Below are positions 54,399 to 63,879 of a stretch of 64,000 nucleotides of DNA, one piece after another. A program made the translations under genes and the position numbers. Numbering within the stretch: position 1 is the first letter of the stretch; each line of letters starts with the position of its first letter. Under the pieces are notes generated by a model. The model was not told the DNA's origin, searched no databases, and was given only the letters and a program-made list of their open reading frames with translations. The stretch is from the NCBI GenBank assembly GCA_041395725.1, contig JAWKZW010000001.1, positions 1,178,001 to 1,242,000 on the forward strand, read 5' to 3'. Source of the DNA: Gammaproteobacteria bacterium. GTDB lineage: Bacteria; Pseudomonadota; Gammaproteobacteria; Pseudomonadales; Pseudohongiellaceae.

Positions 54399-54875
54399 TT
54401 GCTGGAATTTGAGCACATTGTGCAGATTAACGATCCTGATGACGCCAAGATCAGGCCAATAACCCGAGCCCAGCTGTGGGAGGGATTAGTGCTGCGAGCC
54501 AGAGACCCCGGCAAATTCAACGCCGCTCTGACCTGCCGGGTGGCAGACGAGATTCCTGCTGGATTCACCCGCTATATCCAGGCCGGGGACACGGAGTTCC
54601 GGGACCAGGTAACCCTTACCCACCTGGAGAAAATCGAGACGGTTATCGTCGGAGCCGATCAATCCCTGCACGCGGAGAGCCTGACCGCTATCGAGGAGCC
54701 TGCCAGCGGCTGCCTGTTCGTGAGGTTCCGCTACCGGCGGGATATGGATGACTCCAGTGAAGGCGCAATGATAGGCGAGCATCTTAAATCCGCCTATTTT
54801 CACACCGATATCGAAGCCATCGCCCTGATTCGCATGCTGATCGAGGGCGAGTTGCTCGGCCAGAAACCCAATTAA
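54399..54875 (+). CDS. AtaL-like (DUF1857) protein
   Basis: 158-residue cytosolic protein matching the DUF1857/AtaL-like family of the SRPBCC fold. It contains EHIVQINDPDDAKIRPITRAQLWEGLVLRARDPGKFN, the family opening, and RYRRDMDDSSEGAMIGEHLKSAYFHTDIEAIALIRML. The start appears to be TTG at 54399 with GGAG 6 bp upstream; no ATG or GTG fits the family start. SRPBCC proteins bind hydrophobic ligands, but the actual role is unknown. Confidence 0.85.
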   Translation: MLEFEHIVQINDPDDAKIRPITRAQLWEGLVLRARDPGKFNAALTCRVADEIPAGFTRYIQAGDTEFRDQVTLTHLEKIETVIVGADQSLHAESLTAIEEPASGCLFVRFRYRRDMDDSSEGAMIGEHLKSAYFHTDIEAIALIRMLIEGELLGQKPN

Positions 54876-55051
54876 CTGGCAAGGCAGTTATTCCTGCTTT
54901 GAAACACCAACTACCGAAAGCTATCTGGGAATACTAGGGCGGCTAAATTCGACCAAATTCGAATAGTTACGTCAGCTGACTGAATATTGAATTTATTTTT
55001 GAGTGTCTATAGCCTTAGTTCGGATCACTTTTAGCTGGAAGTAAAATAAAA

Positions 55052-56989
55052 ATGACAAGTACAAGTTATGGAAAGCACTCTGTTTTAAAAGAGAGATTCT
55101 ATTTTCCCCGTAGTATGGAGGTGGCGCTCTTTATTTTTCTAATTTTAGCCTTGGTAGCTTCACCACAACAATCCAGAGCACAACAAGCTACGATCGAAGG
55201 CAACCTGATACAGATACCCGTAATGATTTACGGTGAGCTCGGGCTCAGCCTTGATCTGCGAATTGTCCCGAGTACAAACCCTCCAAAGGTCGAATTGGTT
55301 TTTGCTGAGCAGCTGGCAGAGTTTAATCAGTCTTCGGCAAGCACGTTTAACGGTTCCATACTGACAATTCCAAGCTTGGAATTAAACGGCGAAAGTATAT
55401 GGGTCCGCCTTCTTTATCTGGTCGGATCAGAACCAATATCCTTTGAGCTATTTGCCGCCGATATAGATGATTACGATGATGACAATGACTTGATACCTGA
55501 CCATATGGATGCGTTTCCCTACAATATAGCGGAACGAAGAGATACAGACGGTGACGGCATAGGCGACAACGCCGATTCTGATGACGATAATGACGGTACG
55601 CCAGACTTGGAGGACGCTGCGCCAAGACGTGGTGATGTGGCCACCACAGAGCCTCTGACAGCAGAGATGGTTTTGGGTACTTTCGTACAAAGTAGGTATT
55701 TACCACAGCTAGTCAATACAGACATGGATATACACAGCACCGCCACGTCAGCCAGCGCCAGAATTCAATTGAATCCGGATGGCTCCGCCGTGGTAGATAG
55801 AGCCACCGGAAGAGAAAAATGGCAGTGGTTGATTTTCGATGACGCACTGGCAATGATTCCGGAAGGACCAGCCGAGCCAGAAAGCTTTTTGTCAACCGGA
55901 ATAATCGAACAAATTGCCGGCCAAGTTGCAGCTGTCAACATTCAACACTTTGTCGAGTACGAAGTCACCACACTAGGCCAGCTTTACAGACTGGTTAAAG
56001 AGACCCCCAAGGGGCGTGTTTACCATGTGACCCTCTACCAAGAATATCGCATCGTCGATGACGAGATTCGCGAAATCCTGCAAGGCAGTGCGGATGCGGA
56101 TCCTATTGTTTATGTAGACAGCGTGGGCCAGAATCTTTTCCATGTAGATTACGACCCGTTAGCGAGGGACTCATTTGATACCGCTGAAATACCAGGAGAA
56201 TGGGCACTTCCACTTGGTCTCGGCAAGAACGAAGATTTGGATTTGTCCACGCCGAGATTCGCTTGGGAAGACGACATAGCGGTGTTCACCCCGGATGGAA
56301 ACGGCCTTTTCGAGAGTGATGGAGAACAATTTACCTGGAGTGTAGACCAGGACGGCCTTCTGAACATTTTCACTGAGTACGCAACTATTTCAATCGAGCT
56401 GGTGAGTCGTTTTGCCGATGGCATGGAGGTCTTTGCTACAGCGGAAAGAAATGATGATATTCATTTCAGACATTCACTAGCCATGAAGCGGGAAGGTGAC
56501 ATGAATATCGATCATTTGTTCGGTGAATACCTAGTCAAAAGCACTTTGCTAACCTCTCTCGACGGGCTTGACGATGACGGTAGGATAGATATCAATAGCC
56601 GTACTTTATTTGGTTTAGTCTACGAGGCCGACGGCACAGGGTCATACAGCCAACTATCAGGTCTTGTCCCAAAGCGTTGGTTCCTGCGTAATCAGGCATG
56701 GGAAAGGATCAATAATAAGATCGTGACAAACCGTTTTAAAATACCATATTCAACCTGTGAACCAGAGATTCCCAGATGTATCGACGAGGTTAGAGAGTGG
56801 GATATCCTTAAAGTGGTTGGCAATAGAATTTATGTGTTGGAGAGAAGGTTAGCTGAAAGCCGTAACGAACCGAACCTCTTTAATCGTCTCATGGGCCCTC
56901 GACAGATTTATTTTTATGAAGCTTACGAGTTGACCGACACCGAGTTGAGCCTTGAGGGGGATTACGGAATACCGGACGTGAATCAATGA
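55052..56989 (+). CDS. Secreted protein with calcium-binding (TSP3-like) repeats
   Basis: 645-residue exported protein. A signal peptide (VALFIFLILALVASPQQSRAQ) is followed by a domain whose end (FNGSILTIPSLELNGESIWVRLLYL) resembles the C-terminal strands of the duplicated domain in the haem protein at 12163-14148. Next comes an acidic stretch with thrombospondin type 3-like calcium loops (DYDDDNDLIPDHMDAFPY, DTDGDGIGDNADSDDDNDGTPDLEDA). The remaining 430 residues are beta-rich and unassigned (LNPDGSAVVDRATGREKWQWLI). The gene is AT-rich and adjacent to IS debris, suggesting acquisition. Confidence 0.8.
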   Translation: MTSTSYGKHSVLKERFYFPRSMEVALFIFLILALVASPQQSRAQQATIEGNLIQIPVMIYGELGLSLDLRIVPSTNPPKVELVFAEQLAEFNQSSASTFNGSILTIPSLELNGESIWVRLLYLVGSEPISFELFAADIDDYDDDNDLIPDHMDAFPYNIAERRDTDGDGIGDNADSDDDNDGTPDLEDAAPRRGDVATTEPLTAEMVLGTFVQSRYLPQLVNTDMDIHSTATSASARIQLNPDGSAVVDRATGREKWQWLIFDDALAMIPEGPAEPESFLSTGIIEQIAGQVAAVNIQHFVEYEVTTLGQLYRLVKETPKGRVYHVTLYQEYRIVDDEIREILQGSADADPIVYVDSVGQNLFHVDYDPLARDSFDTAEIPGEWALPLGLGKNEDLDLSTPRFAWEDDIAVFTPDGNGLFESDGEQFTWSVDQDGLLNIFTEYATISIELVSRFADGMEVFATAERNDDIHFRHSLAMKREGDMNIDHLFGEYLVKSTLLTSLDGLDDDGRIDINSRTLFGLVYEADGTGSYSQLSGLVPKRWFLRNQAWERINNKIVTNRFKIPYSTCEPEIPRCIDEVREWDILKVVGNRIYVLERRLAESRNEPNLFNRLMGPRQIYFYEAYELTDTELSLEGDYGIPDVNQ

Positions 56990-57010
56990 GATACCAAATA
57001 CTTTTGTTAC

Positions 57011-58125
57011 TCATGAAAGTCCGAACTTTGTTGTTCCGTTAACGGGTAATAAGCAGGCCTGAAGATTCCTTGATTTTGCGCCTCGTAAGAAAAATTCGTG
57101 GGCGGTTTCCGGTACCGGTAGCGCCCCAAGAGCATGATACAAGGCGGTTTCAGCGGCATGATAGGTTCTGAACCCATAGGATTTTCTGGTAGTCAGTTTT
57201 GCTTTGTTGTTGAATCCCTCAACAATGCCGCTGGAGAACTGGCCTTTAGCCCGAAACCAGTTCAACAACAACGGTCGATGCCGCCTCAATTGCTTCGCCA
57301 TTTTCTTCGTTGGCTTAATCTTCGATCGCATCGTCCGCTCACACCATCTGTCCAGAAATTGGCCTGCCCAATAAGGCGATCGGTACGACCAGAACAGCTG
57401 AAACTCTTATTTACACAGCTAACTCCTGACCGTCTTCAAATTGTAGCGCAGAAGTTCTGCCAACTTTGGCTCCTGCTTGGCCGTCAGATTCTCTGGTCGC
57501 TTGAGCAGCAGCCAGCGCGTGTTGGTCAATACCGGTTCAAAGCCGTCCCTTTTCAATTGCTGGGCCTCCTCGGCACGAACCTGGTCAATTGCCTTGCTCA
57601 GGTTCGTCATGATGTGAAACCGATCCAGAATATGAATCGCATGACCAACCTTCTTAGCAATCACCTTCAAGTAAGGTTTCCACATGTCGCTGCAAATGTA
57701 GCGCAGCCCGCTGCTTCGGTCCTTGCCCAGCCAGCGGAAGAATTGCAGCAGAGTCTTCGTCTTCCTGTCTTGGCCAGTCCACAGAAGCCGTCGGCAGCTG
57801 GGGTCAATCTGGTAAACCAGCGTCAGAACCTGTGCCCACGCTGCCAGACGATTTCGTCTACGTCGATCGCCTCGATCGCCGACAAGTCCTGGTGGGCTCG
57901 ACCCCAGGCCACCGCCATCTCCACCGAACTGAACACATGGTCCCAGGTCGTGCGGAACGTCTCGGCGACCTCCTTCCAGCTCAAGCGACTGGCCCAGCCT
58001 GCCAGAAACCAGGCGTAGGTCTCGGTCAGCTGATGCTTGCCCGTTGCCCAGGGCAGCCGCCGCCAGGTATTTGGCGGCCACTGCTCAATACTTATTACTC
58101 GGAAAAAGGGCCACGAGGTTAAAAC
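57011..58125 (-). pseudogene. Broken ISL3-family transposase
   Basis: Transposase of the ISL3 family read in two frames. The part at 58090-57830 (LPWATGKHQLTETYAWFLAGWASRLSWKEVAETFRTTW, IEAIDVDEIVWQRGH) loses frame by one base near 57834. The continuation (LTLVYQIDPSCRRLLWTGQDRKTKTLLQFFRWLGKDRS, YLKVIAKKVGHAIHILDRFHIM) runs on to 57422 and meets in-frame TAG and TAA codons (replacing Tyr and Glu), then continues in the same frame (FWSYRSPYWAGQFLDRWCERTMRSKIKPTKK, RAKGQFSSGIVEGFNNKAKLTTRKSYGFRTYHAAE). The N-terminal zinc-finger part is missing. No terminal inverted repeats were identified. Confidence 0.88.
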
Positions 58126-58180
58126 TAACCCCTCTACCCCTGCCATTCCACTAATCCGCTATTTGCCAGGGGCCCTCTAC

Positions 58181-58789
58181 TTAATTACCCAGAAATATTG
58201 TCTGGACAATTCTGGAAGTCTCCAGTGTATCCCCGAAAGCTGGTCCCGGAGAATGAAGCAACCAGGGCCTAAATAAAACTAATCGATTGTATTTGTAGGG
58301 AATAGAAAGTGTCTTTTCCCACAAGGATTCATCAAGTCCTTCGGTCTCCAGAAATGCCCTCAAGTCTTTAAAATCCTTCCAGCCATATTTGGCAAAACCC
58401 TCCACCGTGTTTGGCGCCACTTCCAAACCAGTTCTCTTGTGTCTCCAGAAACAGGTTCCTTCTGTCTCGGGATGGTCCTTTGAAAGATAGACAACTCCTG
58501 CCCATTTAGTTTGCATGTCCACATCATAATGAATATGGAATTTGTATGTATCATTCTCTCGCGTGAATCTTAATCTTCCATTGGCGTTTGTTGAAGAGTT
58601 TACGGAAGGCTCCAGTGTCAGCTTTTGAAATACATCCCTGCTCTCTGGCCCCAAGAAATATTCTGTGGTCATTACGCCAGCATAGCCACCTGTCGGGGAG
58701 TTTTCTTCTTTCAGTCCAGCTAAAGCCACTCTAACCAATTCATCTGGGTTGCCATAAAAATCGTCTACTATTATGTATCTGTCGCGCAT
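58181..58789 (-). CDS. DUF6445-family protein (Fe(II)/2OG oxygenase-like)
   Basis: 202-residue protein of the DUF6445 family, related to 2-oxoglutarate/Fe(II) oxygenases. The metal site pattern is visible as FHIHYDVDMQTKWAGVVYLSKDHPETEGTCFWRHKRTG, with HxD-like HYD, and the distal His in RLVLFRPWLLHSPGPAFGD. The N-terminus is RYIIVDDFYGNPDELVRVAL, as in the family. Homologues often sit beside TonB receptors or tryptophan halogenase-like genes. ATG 58789. It lies between two decayed stretches yet appears intact. Confidence 0.8.
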   Translation of the reverse strand: MRDRYIIVDDFYGNPDELVRVALAGLKEENSPTGGYAGVMTTEYFLGPESRDVFQKLTLEPSVNSSTNANGRLRFTRENDTYKFHIHYDVDMQTKWAGVVYLSKDHPETEGTCFWRHKRTGLEVAPNTVEGFAKYGWKDFKDLRAFLETEGLDESLWEKTLSIPYKYNRLVLFRPWLLHSPGPAFGDTLETSRIVQTIFLGN

Positions 58790-59058
58790 TCTGCTATCGC
58801 TCGCTAGGTTTCACCAAACTTCAAAGGATAAATGGGGTCAGGGTAAAAATACAGTAGTTAGAAGCCCGAAAGCGGGCTTGCTTCAAGTCGAGATCACCCT
58901 GATCTCTTGACAAGAACATGTAGTCTGGCAGGAATTTCACTTATTTTTAGTTTCTAACAGGGCTCGCGTGAACATAAATATAGGAGTAAAGACAGCGAAT
59001 TCAAGGGATGACTGTGGCTGGCGCTATTAGATGTAAGATCGAGTGACGAGGTAGCACG
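58790..59058. other. Non-coding stretch in a decayed region
   Basis: About 270 bp. One hairpin is seen (AAGCCCG-AAAG-CGGGCTT, 58862-58879), near a GGGGTCAGGGTAAAAATAC sequence that recalls transposon ends. No gene is supported. Confidence 0.5.
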
Positions 59059-59611
59059 ATGGAGATCCGGTAACCAGCCGGTGCTGGTGCTTTCTATCCC
59101 GACAACCCGGTACAGCTGAAGAAAGAGCTGACTACAATACTGGATTATAGCCACGCAGCCTGATATTGATCCGGCGGCTATCAAGGCTCTCGTAGTGCCT
59201 CATGCCGGCTATAGATATTCCGGGCCAATCACGCCACGGTCCACGGGCTGTAGCGCCTCGCCGCGATCAAATCAAGTGCGTGATCCTGCTGGGACTAAGC
59301 GTACGCATTCCATTTCGTGGATTGGCTTTGCCGACGGCTTACCGGGTTCGGACGCCTCTCGGTGACATCCCACTGGACTTCTGGGCAATGCAAAACTTCA
59401 GTGACCTACCCGAGGTAGTGTGTCGGGGTGACGCCCATGCGTGGGGACAAAGCCTCGAGGTGCTATTGCCCTTCCTGCATGAGATATTGGCGGATTTTCA
59501 GCTGGCGCCCGCCGGAGTCGGCGAGGCCGACCAGGAGACAATGGCGGAAGTGCTCCAGCCCCTGTGGGGCATTAGCTAAACACTGATTGTAATCATAACG
59601 GACCTGCGTCA
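59059..59611 (+). pseudogene. Memo-like (AmmeMemoRadiSam protein B) gene remnant
   Basis: A Memo-family gene in pieces. From 59059: EIR, a stop, then AGAFYPDNPVQLKKELTTILDY. Near 59150: YIDPAAIKALVVPHAGYRYSGPI. In another frame from about 59225: PRRDQIKCVILLGLSVRIPFRGLALPTAYRVRTPLGDIPLD, LPEVVCRGDAHAWGQSLEVLLPFLHEILADFQL, GEADQETMAEVLQPLWG. Near 59585: LIVIITDLRHEL. At least two frame changes and stops disrupt it. The family is encoded with a radical-SAM enzyme and AMMECR1 protein, and an AMMECR1 remnant follows immediately. Confidence 0.8.
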
Positions 59612-59991
59612 TGAGTTGGCAAAGCAAGTGGACCGCCAGATTGATAGAAGCAAAAACAGAGACAATCGAAGGTAAAAAGGCCTGCGCGGCTATCGTTCCC
59701 CTGCATCCGCAGGGAAATTTGCGTGCTTTTATTGGCAACCTCGATGCCCATCAGCCATTTGTTAAGGAATTGGCAGAGTACGCATTCAACGCCGCTTTTC
59801 GGGATCCACAGTTTCCGCGGGTAGAGCACACCAAACTGGCCAGCATGGAGATAGAAATAGCAGTCCTGACACCCAAAGAACGCATAGCCTTGACGACCGA
59901 ATTAAAACTCATCAAAGAATTGCGGCCTCACCGACATGTCCTTATTATGCAGGAGGGGCATTACTGCTGTACGTTCCTGCCAGTGTTCTAG
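59611..59991 (+). pseudogene. AMMECR1-like (AmmeMemoRadiSam protein A) remnant
   Basis: The 126-residue frame matches the core of the AMMECR1 domain: CAAIVPLHPQGNLRAFIGNLDAHQPFVKELAEYAFNAAFRDPQFPRVEHTKLASMEIEIAVLTP. It ends at the point TFLPVF, whereas family members continue for about 50 residues. The conserved RGCIG motif reads RAFIG. The N-terminus is also non-standard (MSWQSKWTARLIEAKTE), joined to the end of the Memo remnant. It is probably a dead remnant of the same operon, although the frame is open. Confidence 0.65.
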
Positions 59992-60576
59992 GCGCAATTG
60001 CGGGACCCGGAACAATTTCTACAGCAACCTAAACTCAAAGCTGGCCTGCCGGGTGACTACTAGAGCCCCACACTAAAAGTGTATTGATACGAAACCATCA
60101 GCCCGAAAGAGCAGGATCCCAAAAAACAGTGATAGACGCGCCAGAGCGGCTAGCGACAACTGGACCTTTCAAAAGTTCAATGACAGGCGCCAATATTGTT
60201 TTGCCTGTTAGTGTTTTGTGCCCTAAATATATACAACTGCTATCAGCGGGACAACTTACCAAACGGACTTATAATGCCAATAAAAAGCCCATTTGGTAAT
60301 TTGAAGGGGCTTGCCTACAATTTGTGTTGAAAATATATAATTTCGACCCAAAATAATATTTGATCGTTCCTTCAATTAATTATTTACTCTTGCCTTTATT
60401 TGATTAAACTCGCATCGAACTTCTGATAGTGAAGAAGCTATTGGTCTTAAGTTGAAAAAATAAAGACACTTGTCACTCGTTTATCTTCATGACCCGTGAT
60501 GCCAAGGCAGACATTCCCTGCAATATGGTGTCAGCGGGCCTGAATGTAATTGAGAAACCAAAATCTGGAGAGAAAT
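59992..60576. other. Non-coding stretch upstream of the TonB receptor
   Basis: About 585 bp, AT-rich from 60200 on. It should hold the promoter of the TonB-dependent receptor; no Fur-type palindrome is seen here, unlike at the receptor at 1-510. An open frame at 60084-60299 has no family resemblance. Confidence 0.5.
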
Positions 60577-63500
60577 ATGCAATCTAGAATTCCACACAAG
60601 CGGAGTATGCTATGTGCGGCCATTTCCATGTCCCTTCTCCCGCTGGCAGCACCTACATTTGCCCAGCAGGACGAAGTGGAAGAAGTGGTCGTAACCGGTT
60701 CCTTTATTCGTCGTTCCGAGGGTTTTACCCAGGCTTCTTCGGTAACCCAGCTGTCGGCTGAAGACCTGCAGGACCAGGGAACCCTGAACATCGGTGAGGT
60801 CGTACAGAACCTGACCTTCGTCGGTGGCGCCGCCTCCGCGATTACCAATACCATCCAGGGTACCGACTCCCGCTCCACCAGCATCGACCTGCGCGGTCTG
60901 GGTGCCAGCTCCACGCTGACTCTGATGGACGGCAAGCGTCTGGTTGACCAGAACGTTAACGCCCTGATTCCTACCATCGCTATTCAGCGCATGGACATCG
61001 TGGCTGACGGTGCGGCGGCACTGTACGGTAACGAGGCGGTGGCCGGCGTGGTCAACTTCGTACCTTATAAGTCCTATGATGGCCTGAAGATCGACACTTA
61101 CGCCGAGCAGGATTCCCGCGGTGATTACGATCAGCACTCCGTGCAGATGATGTGGGGCGGTGAGATCGGAGATCTGGACGTCGTGGTGGCCGGTCAATTC
61201 AACTCCAACAGCCGCCTGGGCTGGGACGAGCGCAGCAAGCTGGCCAATTCTGGCCTGGTCTTCTCTTCCAATGCCCCGGGTAACTACTACGGTCCTAAGC
61301 GTGGTGTTGACGGGCAGTACCTCCAGCCAAACGGCACAGTTCTCAGAGATAAAAACGGTGTGGACGCCGACGGCGATGGCGTAGCCGATCCTGTGGACGA
61401 ATTTGGTAATAGCATCCTTGGGCAACTGAACTCTGATGGTACACAGCGAGAAATATTATCCGAATCTAATATAGCAGATCCTGCCTGTGTTCCGGCCTCT
61501 CAACGCACTGCCTACACGCCAAATGTGGCCAACAACAAGTACGGCATGCGCCTGGGCGACAGCTGCTGGTTCGACTTTGGTGACAATCGCAGCTACCGGG
61601 AACCGACCGACACCACCCAATTGTTCCTCAATGCCACCTGGGATGTCAGCGATGCCCTGACCCTGTCACTACAAGGTTTTCGCACCCGGCTCTATGAGAT
61701 GACCTATTCCTCAACCTCCAACCCGGGGGAATCCCGAATTGGTGAGTTGCCTGTAGTGCGTGGGGAAATACCCGGCAACCCGTTCTTCGCCGTGGATGCC
61801 AACGGTAACCAACTTTACGGCGTGGACGCTAACGGCGATGGTATTCCCGACCGTGGCAACCAGGACCTGAACGGCGACGGCTGGAACGACTATATTGTTG
61901 CCGGCACGACTAATAACGGCATTCCCCTGCGGGAAGACGTGCGGGCCCGCAGCCTACGTCCCATTAACAAGACCCACACAATAACCGACGGTCACTCGCC
62001 AGACGGGGACAACCTGGCAGACAGCACCGATTGGATCAGCCGCTACACCCTGCAGGCTGACTTCCAGGTGCCATTCCTGGAAGGCTGGGAAGGCTTTGCA
62101 GCCTACACCCATAACAGCCGTCGTTTCCGCTTCATGTCCAGCCAGAACTACGACATCGAGGCCATGAAGCAAGGTCTGAACTGTGACGTAGTCAACGACC
62201 GCGAAGCCTGTTACAACCCCTTCTACGTCACCGATGAAGCCAACAACAACAGCATTCACGTAATGAACGCCATTGCCGGTCGCGACAAGGAAGAGTCCAT
62301 CGACGAATTGGACGTAGTCGATATCGTCATTAACGGTGAAGTTCCCCTGTTCGGTTTCGAATTGCCGGGTGGTCCTATCGGCGCTGCAATTGGCTACCAG
62401 CGTCGAGAGGACTACTCTCGCAACGTGCCCTCCCAGCAGGAATTGGCGGGTGACACCTGGATCGGCGGCACCGCGCAGGAAACTGTCACCTCGTTCGCCC
62501 GTGAAGTGGATGCTTATTTTGCCGAATTCGCGGTTCCCCTGCTGCCCAGCGTAGAACTGACCGCTGCGGTGCGCCGCGAGGAATTCAGTAGCGGTCAGTC
62601 ATCCACCGACCCGAAATTCGGGTTGACCTGGGCAGCCACTGACTGGCTGACCCTGCGCGCCACTACGGGCGATGCGTTCATCGCACCAAGCCTGTCGCAA
62701 CTGTTTAATCCGGTTACCTGTGGACTGTCTACGGTCACCGACCGTTTCAGTGATTTCTCGGCTTTCACCACGGCCTGTTCCGGCGGTAACCCGAATCTCA
62801 CCAACGAGTCGTCCACGTCCCAGCAGCTCGGTTTTGACCTGAACTTCGACAATGTTCTGGGCGGTAGCCTCGACCTGTCGGTGACGTGGAACAACACCGA
62901 GTTCCAGAACCGTATCGTCGGCCAGGACGCCCAACAGAAGATGGAGCTGGATTTCTTCAACTTCAAACAGGCCACCGGCTTCAGCGGTAACGGCTTGACC
63001 CCAGAAACGCAGCCGACCCCAGCGCAACTTGCGGACTGGCTCGCCGATCCACGCTCGGACAAGGATATCATTCGGGACCCGCTCGACCCAACCCGAATCA
63101 ACCAGGTATTAGGCCTTGGACAGGCCAATGCCGAGAGCGTGGAAGTCACGGCTTACGATATCCAGGGTACCTACCGCTTCAGTCTCGACAATATCGGGGA
63201 TTTCCGTATCGGCCTGCAGGGTACCATCTGGGATGAGTTCCTGTACCAGGATGATCCGTCTCAGCCAATTGTCGACGGTGCCGGTAACTACAACGACGTC
63301 ACCGGTGCGGCGCCCTCCATCCCGAAGATCCGGGTCAACCTGACCACTGGCTGGACACGCGGCAACCACTCCATCGTGGCCATTTCCCGTTATGTGGACA
63401 AGGTGGAAAACTACGACGGTCCCCGCTATACCTTCATGCGGTTCTTCGGCGGGACAGTCGACCGACGAAATCTACAGGAAATCCGTACCTGGACGCAGAT

Positions 63501-63681
63501 GGACGCCAATTACACCTACCGTGGCTACCAGATGTTCGACGGAGAGCTGTCGTTCACCCTCGGCGCACGAAACCTGTTCGATCGTGAAGCCCAAAAGACG
63601 CCAGAGTTTGCCGGAGTCGCCGGGGCCTTACAGGATCCGATGGGCCGAGTGATCTATGCACGTGTGGTTTACGACTTCTAA
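60577..63681 (+). CDS. TonB-dependent receptor
   Basis: 1034-residue outer-membrane receptor. A signal peptide (RSMLCAAISMSLLPLAAPTFAQQ) leads to a TonB box (EVEEVVVTGSFIRR), the plug domain (TLNIGEVVQNLTF, STSIDLRGLGASSTLTLMDGKRLVDQ, ALIPTIAIQRMDIVADGAAALYGNEAVAGVVNFV) and a large barrel ending in VIYARVVYDF with the terminal Phe. External loops carry calcium-loop-like motifs (GVDADGDGVADPVDEFG, GVDANGDGIPDRGNQDLNGDGW). The type is that of the broad nutrient-uptake receptors of marine Gammaproteobacteria. ATG 60577 has GGAGAG 6 bp upstream. The substrate cannot be inferred. Confidence 0.95.
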   Translation: MQSRIPHKRSMLCAAISMSLLPLAAPTFAQQDEVEEVVVTGSFIRRSEGFTQASSVTQLSAEDLQDQGTLNIGEVVQNLTFVGGAASAITNTIQGTDSRSTSIDLRGLGASSTLTLMDGKRLVDQNVNALIPTIAIQRMDIVADGAAALYGNEAVAGVVNFVPYKSYDGLKIDTYAEQDSRGDYDQHSVQMMWGGEIGDLDVVVAGQFNSNSRLGWDERSKLANSGLVFSSNAPGNYYGPKRGVDGQYLQPNGTVLRDKNGVDADGDGVADPVDEFGNSILGQLNSDGTQREILSESNIADPACVPASQRTAYTPNVANNKYGMRLGDSCWFDFGDNRSYREPTDTTQLFLNATWDVSDALTLSLQGFRTRLYEMTYSSTSNPGESRIGELPVVRGEIPGNPFFAVDANGNQLYGVDANGDGIPDRGNQDLNGDGWNDYIVAGTTNNGIPLREDVRARSLRPINKTHTITDGHSPDGDNLADSTDWISRYTLQADFQVPFLEGWEGFAAYTHNSRRFRFMSSQNYDIEAMKQGLNCDVVNDREACYNPFYVTDEANNNSIHVMNAIAGRDKEESIDELDVVDIVINGEVPLFGFELPGGPIGAAIGYQRREDYSRNVPSQQELAGDTWIGGTAQETVTSFAREVDAYFAEFAVPLLPSVELTAAVRREEFSSGQSSTDPKFGLTWAATDWLTLRATTGDAFIAPSLSQLFNPVTCGLSTVTDRFSDFSAFTTACSGGNPNLTNESSTSQQLGFDLNFDNVLGGSLDLSVTWNNTEFQNRIVGQDAQQKMELDFFNFKQATGFSGNGLTPETQPTPAQLADWLADPRSDKDIIRDPLDPTRINQVLGLGQANAESVEVTAYDIQGTYRFSLDNIGDFRIGLQGTIWDEFLYQDDPSQPIVDGAGNYNDVTGAAPSIPKIRVNLTTGWTRGNHSIVAISRYVDKVENYDGPRYTFMRFFGGTVDRRNLQEIRTWTQMDANYTYRGYQMFDGELSFTLGARNLFDREAQKTPEFAGVAGALQDPMGRVIYARVVYDF

Positions 63682-63730
63682 AAAGGCGTAATCACCGTTT
63701 CTATTATGGAAGCGGTCAACAGAACAGAGA

Positions 63731-63758
63731 GGGCTCCCGTCGGAGCCCTCTTTTTTTT
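63731..63758 (+). terminator. Rho-independent terminator after the TonB receptor
   Basis: GGGCTCC (63731-63737), loop CGTC, GGAGCCC (63742-63748) followed by TCTTTTTTTT. It lies 50 bp after the stop of the receptor gene. Confidence 0.92.
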
Positions 63759-63775
63759 CATAGTATTTTGACTGG

Positions 63776-63840
63776 CAGGCTGTCGATAAATTATTGGTTG
63801 AAGATTTATCGCGCTTGCCACTGTTTTTTCAACAGCCTGG
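63776..63840. mobile_element. Short CAGGCTGT...ACAGCCTG inverted-repeat element
   Basis: CAGGCTGTCGATAAA (63777-63791) and TTTTTTCAACAGCCTGG (63824-63840) form the same type of ends as the element at 49745-49890, with a shorter 32-bp interior. Probably a related or internally deleted copy. Confidence 0.45.
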
Positions 63841-63879
63841 TGGTTTTTTTGCCGGGCATTTAGCGGGCTTTTTAGCGGA

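Noticed and set aside
57011..58125. Complete ISL3 insertion sequence with terminal inverted repeats
   Set aside because: The 5' third of the transposase is missing and I could not find matching ends on both sides.
60084..60299. Small protein upstream of the TonB receptor
   Set aside because: AT-rich stretch with random-looking codons, no ribosome binding site.
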